Part shown: positions 5,876 through 10,361 of the stretch, in pieces
Numbering within the stretch: position 1 is the first letter of the stretch
Layout of the letters: every line of letters begins with the position of its first letter
From: an uncultured Paenibacillaceae bacterium
GTDB lineage: Bacteria > Bacillota > Bacilli > Aneurinibacillales > Aneurinibacillaceae
Assembly (NCBI GenBank): GCA_937874515.1
Contig: CALNBV010000026.1
Location: 1-10,361, forward strand
DNA length: 10,361 bases
Reading direction: 5' to 3'
The notes under the pieces: generated by a model
What the model saw: the letters and a program-made list of their open reading frames with translations, nothing else
Told to the model about the DNA's origin: nothing
The model's database searches: none
Program-made: the position numbers and the translations under genes

Positions 5876-7426
5876 ATGAGCACCATGTACGATAAAATTG
5901 ATGAAATGTACGACAGGCGTCGCAAAGTAGAATTAGGGGGCGGCGACAAACGCATTGACGCCCAACATAACCGTGGTAAATTAACTGCACGGGAAAGAAT
6001 TGATCTTTTCCTTGATGACAATACCTTTGTAGAATTAAATCCATTTATTGAACACCGTGCAACAAGCTTTGGCATGGATAAATTGGAAGGCCCTGGTGAA
6101 GGGGTTGTAACCGGTTATGGAAAAGTAAACGGCCGTCTTGTTTATATCTTCTCTCAAGACTTCACTGTATTTGGTGGCGCTCTTGGTGAAATGCATGCAA
6201 TGAAAATTGCTCGTGTCATGGATTTAGCTGCTAAAACTGGTGCACCAGTAATCGGCTTAAATGATTCCGGTGGAGCACGTATTCAAGAAGGGGTTGAATC
6301 CCTTGATGGATATGGCCACATCTTCTATCGGAACTCTATTTATTCTGGGGTTGTTCCACAAATCTCCATTATCATGGGACCATGTGCCGGTGGTGCGGTT
6401 TACTCTCCAGCCATTACTGACTTCGTTTGTATGGTTGAGAAAACCAGCCAAATGTTTATTACAGGACCAAAAGTAATTGAAGCCGTTACTGGGGAGAAAA
6501 TTTCCTCCGAAGGTCTTGGTGGAGCGAAAGTTCACGCTTCTGTAAGCGGGAACGCTCACTTTACTGCACCAAGTGAACCAGAAATCCTTGAAGATGTTCG
6601 TCGTCTTCTAGGCTTCCTTCCACAAAACAACATGGAAGATCCCCCAGTTGTTCCTTGTGATGAAGTAAACGATTGGGATGAAGAAATGCTTGAAATTGTG
6701 CCGATTGCCGGTACGAAAGTATATGACGTACGCAAAGTAATCGAACGTATTGTTGATAAAGGGGACTTCATGGAAGTTCAACCTAACTTTGCGAAAAACA
6801 TCGTTATTGGCTTTGGACGTATCGATGGCCACAGTATTGGTATCGTTGCCAACCAACCTAAATTTATGGCTGGTGGCTTAGATATTAACTCTTCTGATAA
6901 ATTAGCTCGCTTTGTTCGTTTCTGTGATGCCTTCAACATTCCATTAATTACCTTCGAAGACGTATCTGGCTTCTTCCCAGGAATTAATCAGGAGCATGGC
7001 GGGATTATTCGCCATGGCGCGAAAATCCTTTATGCATACTCTGAAGCAACGGTTCCAAGAATCACAGTTATTCTCCGTAAAGCTTTCGGTGGCGCTTATG
7101 TTGCATTAAACTCTAAAGCCATTGGTGCAGATATCGTTTATGCATGGCCAAACTCTGAAGTTGCTGTAATGGGTGCAGAAGGTGCTGCGAACATTATCTT
7201 TGCGAAAGAAATTGATAAGAGTGAAGACCCTGTCACTACCCGTGCAGAAAAAATTGCTGAGTACCGTGAACGTTTTGCCAATCCTTATGTTGCAGCACGT
7301 CGCGGCATGGTTGACGATGTGATCGACCCACGGGAAACTCGCAAGAAATTAAGAGAAGCTCTTGAAATGCTTCGCAACAAACGGGAAACACGTCCTCCGA
7401 AAAAACACGGAAATATTCCGCTCTAG
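5876..7426 (+). CDS. mmdA: Biotin-dependent acyl-CoA carboxyltransferase (propionyl-CoA carboxylase beta / MmdA family)
   Basis: This 516-residue protein, of normal family length, is a carboxyltransferase with two crotonase-like halves. It moves CO2 between carboxybiotin and propionyl-CoA/methylmalonyl-CoA. The N half shows the assembly segment RRRKVELGGG (14-23), NDSGGARIQEGVESL (129-143), and GPCAGGAVYSPA (168-179), an oxyanion-hole loop. The C half shows EDVSGFFPG (361-369), RHGAKILYAY (379-388), RKAFGGAYVAL (401-411) and AWPNSEVAVMGAEGAANI (423-440). AGGAGG (5859-5864) lies 11 nt before the ATG. Val409 stands where actinobacterial propionyl-CoA carboxylase beta has an Asp, so direction and partner are uncertain: it could act in a cytosolic carboxylase, a transcarboxylase, or a sodium-pumping decarboxylase. 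No biotin carboxylase, biotin carrier or membrane subunit lies in the window. The epimerase next to it points to propionyl-CoA use. Confidence 0.92.
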   Translation: MSTMYDKIDEMYDRRRKVELGGGDKRIDAQHNRGKLTARERIDLFLDDNTFVELNPFIEHRATSFGMDKLEGPGEGVVTGYGKVNGRLVYIFSQDFTVFGGALGEMHAMKIARVMDLAAKTGAPVIGLNDSGGARIQEGVESLDGYGHIFYRNSIYSGVVPQISIIMGPCAGGAVYSPAITDFVCMVEKTSQMFITGPKVIEAVTGEKISSEGLGGAKVHASVSGNAHFTAPSEPEILEDVRRLLGFLPQNNMEDPPVVPCDEVNDWDEEMLEIVPIAGTKVYDVRKVIERIVDKGDFMEVQPNFAKNIVIGFGRIDGHSIGIVANQPKFMAGGLDINSSDKLARFVRFCDAFNIPLITFEDVSGFFPGINQEHGGIIRHGAKILYAYSEATVPRITVILRKAFGGAYVALNSKAIGADIVYAWPNSEVAVMGAEGAANIIFAKEIDKSEDPVTTRAEKIAEYRERFANPYVAARRGMVDDVIDPRETRKKLREALEMLRNKRETRPPKKHGNIPL

Positions 7427-7437
7427 GGTGATAAATC

Positions 7438-7635
7438 ATGAAATATGAAGAACTGGAACGAAATTTTCTTGAAAACAGCGATGATTCTTTTGAATCCTGG
7501 GTACAAGGAGGCCGTACACTGCAAATGAAATCCCGCACTTTAATCCGGGATAGCCGTGCAATGTATATGCGTAACAATGTTGCCCGTAACAATGGTGAAG
7601 ATAGAAGTTCCATGATGCGTCGCTCAATGCGATAG
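7438..7635 (+). CDS. Unrecognised 65-residue basic protein downstream of the carboxyltransferase
   Basis: I do not recognise this family. The ATG lies 11 nt after the carboxyltransferase stop and has a good ribosome binding site (GGTGAT, 7427-7432, 5 nt spacing). Its Arg codons are mostly CGT/CGC, as in the three genes before it, which supports a real gene. The N-terminal third is acidic (EELE, ENSDDSFES). The rest is rich in Arg (11) and Met (7), ends in MMRRSMR, and has a net charge near +3 with no cysteine and no membrane segment. Position suggests a small accessory subunit of the acyl-CoA carboxylase, as with the epsilon subunits of actinobacterial carboxylases or MmdE of methylmalonyl-CoA decarboxylase, but I see no sequence similarity to either. 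It is probably transcribed with the mutase operon and ends just before the terminator at 7657. Confidence 0.7.
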   Translation: MKYEELERNFLENSDDSFESWVQGGRTLQMKSRTLIRDSRAMYMRNNVARNNGEDRSSMMRRSMR

Positions 7636-7671
7636 ATGGAAGCTGGCATAAAGTAGAAAACACCCCCAGTA

Positions 7672-7680
7672 TGGTATAAT
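7672..7680 (+). promoter_or_regulatory. Extended -10 promoter inside the terminator hairpin
   Basis: TGGTATAAT is a perfect extended -10 element (TGn plus TATAAT). No good -35 is visible at the right distance (AGTAGA at 7652-7657), which fits an extended -10 promoter. The transcript would begin near 7687 and so lack the 5' arm of the hairpin. It would serve the peptidase and DUF3866 genes. Confidence 0.6.
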
Positions 7681-7719
7681 AAACAGGTAGAGATTTCCTG
7701 TTCTTTTATACCATGATAC

Positions 7720-7726
7720 GGGGGTG
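7720..7726 (+). promoter_or_regulatory. Ribosome binding site within the terminator 3' arm; fixes a TTG start
   Basis: GGGGGTG differs by one base from the ideal GGAGGTG and lies 6 nt before TTG 7733. It supports TTG over the in-frame GTG at 7724, which overlaps the site itself. On readthrough RNA from the upstream operon this site would be paired with 7661-7667. Confidence 0.6.
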
Positions 7727-7732
7727 TTTTTT

Positions 7733-8863
7733 TTGATTAATAAAGAACGATTTATCAATGAGTTTATGGAATTGGTCCAGGTGGATAGTGAAACAGGTGC
7801 AGAACGTGCCATCTGTGATATCTTAATAGAAAAATTTACTTCCCTTGGTTTACATGTAGAAGAAGATCAAACCATGGAGGAAACAGGACATGGTGCAGGA
7901 AACCTGGTAGCCACCCTGGAGGCCACCAGGGATGGGTTTAACCCCATTTATTTCACATCCCACATGGATACAGTGGTGCCAGGAAAGGGTGTAAAACCTT
8001 CCATACAAGATGGATTTATTGTTACTGATGGAACAACCATTTTAGGCAGTGATGATAAAGCGGGAATTTCAGCTATGTTAGAAGGAATTCGCATTTTAAA
8101 AGAACAGCAAATCCACCATGGGAAAATACAGTTTCTTATTACTGTAGGGGAAGAATCCGGGTTAAAAGGATCGAAAGCTTTTGATGTTAAGAAGCTGGAT
8201 GCTCAGTATGGGTTTGCCCTGGATAGTGATGGCAAGGTAGGAGATATTATTGTTTCTGCACCAACACAGGCTAAAATTAAAGTCATTATAAAAGGAAAAG
8301 CAGCCCATGCAGGAGTAAATCCTGAGGCGGGGATTAGTGCTATTCAATTAGCCAGCAAAGCCATTTCTCGTATGCCCATGGGCCGCATTGATAAAGAAAC
8401 AACAGCGAACATTGGCAGTTTTCAGGGCGTAGGCCCTACGAATGTGGTATGCGATCGGGTGGAGATTATTGCAGAAGCCCGCAGCATTTCTCAGGAAAAA
8501 ATGATGAAACAAGTAGAAACCATGGAAAAAACCTTTATTGAGACAGCCCGGGAATTTGGTGGTGATGCCGAGTTTTACTATGAGGTCATGTATGCAGGTT
8601 TCTCCTTTGGCGAGGAAGATCCAGTGGTGCAAAAAGCTATGGAGGCAGTCAAAGGGATTAATCGGACACCGCGCCTCCTTTCCAGCGGTGGGGGAAGCGA
8701 TGCGAATATACTGGCGGGTGCCGGGATTCCTACAGTGAATATGGCTATTGGCTATGAGAATATTCATACAAAGAAAGAAAGAATGCCCATTGATGAGCTG
8801 ATAAAAACAGGAGAGTTAGTCCTTTCCCTTTGTCAGGGAGCCATTGGGAGCGTAAAGGCTTGA
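7733..8863 (+). CDS. yqjE: M20-family metallopeptidase, YqjE / tripeptidase-T-like
   Basis: This 376-residue predicted cytoplasmic di-zinc aminopeptidase resembles B. subtilis YqjE and peptidase T. It has no signal peptide. Metal-site motifs are in order: TSHMDT (75-80) with His77 and Asp79, GSDDKAG (105-111), GEESG (139-143) with Glu140 as likely base and Glu141 as ligand, LDSDG (163-167), and ENIHT (342-346) with His345. The lid domain lies about 180-290 with KAAHAGVNPEAG. The start is TTG 7733: the protein then begins MINKERFINEFMEL, like the YqjE N-terminus as I recall it, and GGGGGTG lies 6 nt before it. A yqjE-type gene after a carboxyltransferase gene is also what I recall for B. subtilis (yqjD-yqjE). 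The stop overlaps the next start as TTGA. The natural substrate is unknown. Confidence 0.9.
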   Translation: MINKERFINEFMELVQVDSETGAERAICDILIEKFTSLGLHVEEDQTMEETGHGAGNLVATLEATRDGFNPIYFTSHMDTVVPGKGVKPSIQDGFIVTDGTTILGSDDKAGISAMLEGIRILKEQQIHHGKIQFLITVGEESGLKGSKAFDVKKLDAQYGFALDSDGKVGDIIVSAPTQAKIKVIIKGKAAHAGVNPEAGISAIQLASKAISRMPMGRIDKETTANIGSFQGVGPTNVVCDRVEIIAEARSISQEKMMKQVETMEKTFIETAREFGGDAEFYYEVMYAGFSFGEEDPVVQKAMEAVKGINRTPRLLSSGGGSDANILAGAGIPTVNMAIGYENIHTKKERMPIDELIKTGELVLSLCQGAIGSVKA

Positions 8864-9966
8864 TTACCAGGAATACAGGAGAAATCCTTTCCATTCTGAA
8901 GGAGACTCCTTCCTTGCAAGAGGTAGAAGTCCGTTTGCCTGATGGAAAACGGGAAAAGGCGATTCATTATCTTGCATGGCAGGAGAAGGTAAAGAAACAT
9001 GATCGTGTTTTGTTGAATACCACGGCAGGTTCTTTATCCCTAGGGAGTGGTGGATATCACTTTGTCATTATTGGTTTGGAAAAGGAGGGGAATTGGCACA
9101 CTAAGAAACAAGATTCTTTTTCCGGTCATATAATGAAAATGAGATACACCCCTTTACAATTTGCCATTCAATCTGCAGAAGAAGAAGCAAGTCCTTACCA
9201 TGATGTTTTTCAACAGATAAATGATCATGTATTAATGAAGACCCCGGTTCTTATTGGGGAATTGCATAGCATGCTTCCAGGGATTTGTTATAGCTTATCC
9301 TATTTAAGCGAAAAAGAGGGCAGGGATCCTTTGCGTGTCGTATACATTATGACAGACAGCGGAGCCCTTCCCCTTTCCTTTAGCAAAAATGTTGAGCAAT
9401 TAAAAAAGGAGCACCTCCTTACCCATACCATTACCATTGGCCACGCTTTCGGAGGAGACCTGGAATGTGTGAATATCTTTAGTGCCCTGCATGCTGCAGT
9501 AACCATTTGTCAGGCAGATGTTATCGTTGTTGCTCCAGGACCAGGGGTTGTGGGAACGGGAACTGCCCTGGGGTTTAGTGGTATGGAACAGGTGTCACTT
9601 CTTCAATCTGTGACCCTTCTAGGTGGAAAGCCCATTTTTATTCCTAGAGTAAGTTTTAATGATAAACGGGAACGCCATAAAGGCATAAGCAATCATTCCT
9701 TAACCGTTCTTCATTTCTCTTGGCAGACTCCCCTAGTGCTAAATATGGTTAATGATCCTATTTTAATCCAACAACTCCAGGGGCAATCTCCTTATCATGA
9801 AATGATTTTATATACTAAAGAAGATGCGAATTGGCGGGGTTTTCAACAAGAAAAGTGGCCCCTTTTACAGACCATGGGAAGAAGTTTTCAAGATGACCCG
9901 TATTATTTTTTACATATTTTTTATAGTGCCTTCTTTGCACATAAAGAATTTATAAAATTCTTATAG
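8860..9966 (+). CDS. DUF3866 family protein
   Basis: This 368-residue protein of unknown function matches the DUF3866 family as I know it. Conserved stretches are LNTTAGSLSLGSGGYHFVI (52-70), GHIMKMRYTPLQ (89-100), LIGELHSMLPG (131-141), MTDSGALPLSFS (164-175), and TIGHAFGGDLECVN (192-205). Then come APGPGVVGTGTALGFSG (225-241) and PRVSFNDKRERHKGISNHSL (262-281). The glycine-rich loops suggest an alpha/beta fold that might bind a nucleotide or cofactor, which is inference. No signal peptide or membrane helix is apparent. The start is TTG 8860, overlapping the peptidase stop (TTGA), with GGGAG at 8846-8850. An in-frame TTG at 8830 would add ten non-family residues. It is cotranslated with the peptidase and sits ahead of nudF. 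Confidence 0.85.
   Translation: MITRNTGEILSILKETPSLQEVEVRLPDGKREKAIHYLAWQEKVKKHDRVLLNTTAGSLSLGSGGYHFVIIGLEKEGNWHTKKQDSFSGHIMKMRYTPLQFAIQSAEEEASPYHDVFQQINDHVLMKTPVLIGELHSMLPGICYSLSYLSEKEGRDPLRVVYIMTDSGALPLSFSKNVEQLKKEHLLTHTITIGHAFGGDLECVNIFSALHAAVTICQADVIVVAPGPGVVGTGTALGFSGMEQVSLLQSVTLLGGKPIFIPRVSFNDKRERHKGISNHSLTVLHFSWQTPLVLNMVNDPILIQQLQGQSPYHEMILYTKEDANWRGFQQEKWPLLQTMGRSFQDDPYYFLHIFYSAFFAHKEFIKFL
9944..9962. repeat. AT-rich 8-bp inverted repeat at the end of the DUF3866 gene
   Basis: AAGAATTT (9944-9951) and AAATTCTT (9955-9962) are perfect complements around ATA. The repeat lies inside the last codons of the DUF3866 gene. It matches no operator I know and may be an RNA hairpin or chance. 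Confidence 0.35.
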
Positions 9967-9978
9967 TATAAGGGCAAC

Positions 9979-9999
9979 TAAGGCTTCTCCTGTGCCTTA
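9979..9999. repeat. Small inverted repeat after the DUF3866 gene
   Basis: TAAGGC (9979-9984) and GCCTTA (9994-9999) are perfect complements around nine bases. No T run follows directly, so it would not terminate alone. It sits just before a second hairpin and could contribute to RNA 3'-end structure. Confidence 0.4.
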
Positions 10000-10004
10000 A
10001 AAGG

Positions 10005-10028
10005 CTTGGCGCCATCCAAGTTTTCTTT
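10005..10028 (+). terminator. Probable weak intrinsic terminator before nudF
   Basis: CTTGG (10005-10009) pairs with CCAAG (10016-10020) around a six-base loop, followed by TTTTCTTT (10021-10028). The stem is short, so termination may be partial. I find no convincing sigma-A promoter between it and nudF, so some readthrough may feed nudF. Confidence 0.45.
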
Positions 10029-10062
10029 ACATGGAGCATAAAAAAAAGGTGAGAAAGGAAAC

Positions 10063-10361
10063 ATGAAGATGGTAGAAAAAACAATATCTAGCCAATCAAT
10101 CTATGAGGGAAGAATTATACAGGTACGGGTGGAGGAAGTGGAATTGCCCAATGGGAAAACAGCTTCCCGGGAAATTGTCCATCATAATGGGGCTGTAGCT
10201 GTGTTAGCCATTACTGATGAAGATCAAATTGTCCTTGTTCGCCAGTACCGTAAGCCCATGGATCGGATATTATTAGAAGTGCCTGCGGGAAAACTAGAAG
10301 GGGATGAAGATCCTAAATCCTGTGCAGAACGGGAACTCGTAGAGGAAACAGGATTTAAAGC
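10063..10361 (+). CDS. nudF: ADP-ribose pyrophosphatase, Nudix family (N-terminal part, truncated by window)
   Basis: The first 99 residues are visible. The protein hydrolyses ADP-ribose to AMP and ribose 5-phosphate, removing a reactive metabolite in the cytoplasm. The N-terminal segment SIYEGRIIQVRVEEVELPNG and REIVHHNGAVAVLAI are typical of this group. VRQYRKPMDRILLEVPAGKL leads into the Nudix box: Gly76, Glu82 and RELVEETGF (90-98) fit GX5EX7REUXEEXGU exactly. About half of the usual length of roughly 180 residues lies beyond the window. The ATG at 10063 has AGGTGA (10047-10052) 10 nt upstream; ATG 10069 with AAAGGA (10054-10059) is an alternative and would drop two residues. Substrate assignment is by family resemblance. 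Confidence 0.9.
   Translation, partial: MKMVEKTISSQSIYEGRIIQVRVEEVELPNGKTASREIVHHNGAVAVLAITDEDQIVLVRQYRKPMDRILLEVPAGKLEGDEDPKSCAERELVEETGFK

Larger units (their letters stand above)
7657..7734 (+). terminator. Strong intrinsic terminator of the mutase operon
   Basis: AAAACACCCCC (7657-7667) pairs with GGGGGTGTTTT (7720-7730). The stem continues with GTAT/ATAC (7669-7672 / 7716-7719) and GGTATAA/TTATACC (7673-7679 / 7706-7712), and is capped by AACAGG/CCTGTT (7682-7687 / 7697-7702). Eight T residues (7727-7734) follow. It lies 22 nt after the stop of the 65-residue gene. The reverse direction has only a four-T run, so it should act mainly on the + strand. It also contains the promoter and ribosome binding site of the next gene. 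Confidence 0.85.

Noticed and set aside
7236..7649. Minus-strand 137-codon open frame across the carboxyltransferase end and the small gene
   Set aside because: It is antisense to two supported genes, shows no recognisable motif and is best explained as a shadow of their codon pattern.
8348..8767. Minus-strand 139-codon open frame inside the peptidase gene
   Set aside because: It lies wholly within a conserved M20 gene, so it is a shadow frame.
1..10361. Mobile element, prophage, CRISPR array, toxin-antitoxin or defence system
   Set aside because: No transposase, integrase, direct-repeat array or matching protein family is visible; all long frames are metabolic or DUF3866/Nudix genes on one strand.

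Overview
The window reads as one co-directional (+ strand) stretch of a low-GC, spore-former-like Firmicute chromosome, most likely Bacillales. The supports are strong AGGAGG-type ribosome binding sites, frequent TTG/GTG starts, and proteins that resemble the Bacillus Bkd, YqjE and NudF families. There is no sign of a mobile element, CRISPR array, tRNA or rRNA. The species cannot be fixed from the sequence alone.

Region 1 (1-3216) is the 3' part of a branched-chain 2-oxoacid dehydrogenase operon: the C-terminal third of E1 alpha, then E1 beta, then the lipoyl-bearing E2 acyltransferase, then lipB, an octanoyltransferase that starts protein lipoylation. These genes overlap or are tightly packed. 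A gap of about 120 bp (3217-3339) follows, holding an A/T-only hairpin, a possible Spo0A box, an orphan Shine-Dalgarno sequence and a weak promoter candidate.

Region 2 (3340-7635) is a propionyl-CoA/methylmalonyl-CoA block: the cobalamin-free large subunit of methylmalonyl-CoA mutase, a protein fusing the mutase's B12-binding subunit to methylmalonyl-CoA epimerase, a biotin-dependent carboxyltransferase (propionyl-CoA carboxylase beta / MmdA family), and an unrecognised 65-residue protein. Its arginine codon use is strongly shifted to CGT relative to the bkd genes. With region 1 it forms a route in which valine and isoleucine are degraded to propionyl-CoA, carboxylated to (S)-methylmalonyl-CoA, epimerised and rearranged to succinyl-CoA.

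Region 3 (7657-9966) starts with a strong hairpin terminator that also contains an extended -10 promoter in its 5' half and the ribosome binding site of the next gene in its 3' arm. It drives a YqjE-like M20 peptidase and a DUF3866 protein joined by a TTGA stop/start overlap. After two small hairpins, an ADP-ribose pyrophosphatase (NudF-type Nudix) gene begins at 10063 and runs off the window.

The points most worth a second look are the B12-domain/epimerase fusion, the small protein downstream of the carboxyltransferase, the promoter and ribosome binding site inside the terminator hairpin, and the placement of lipB directly after the E2 gene. Most of the rest is ordinary, well-conserved metabolism.
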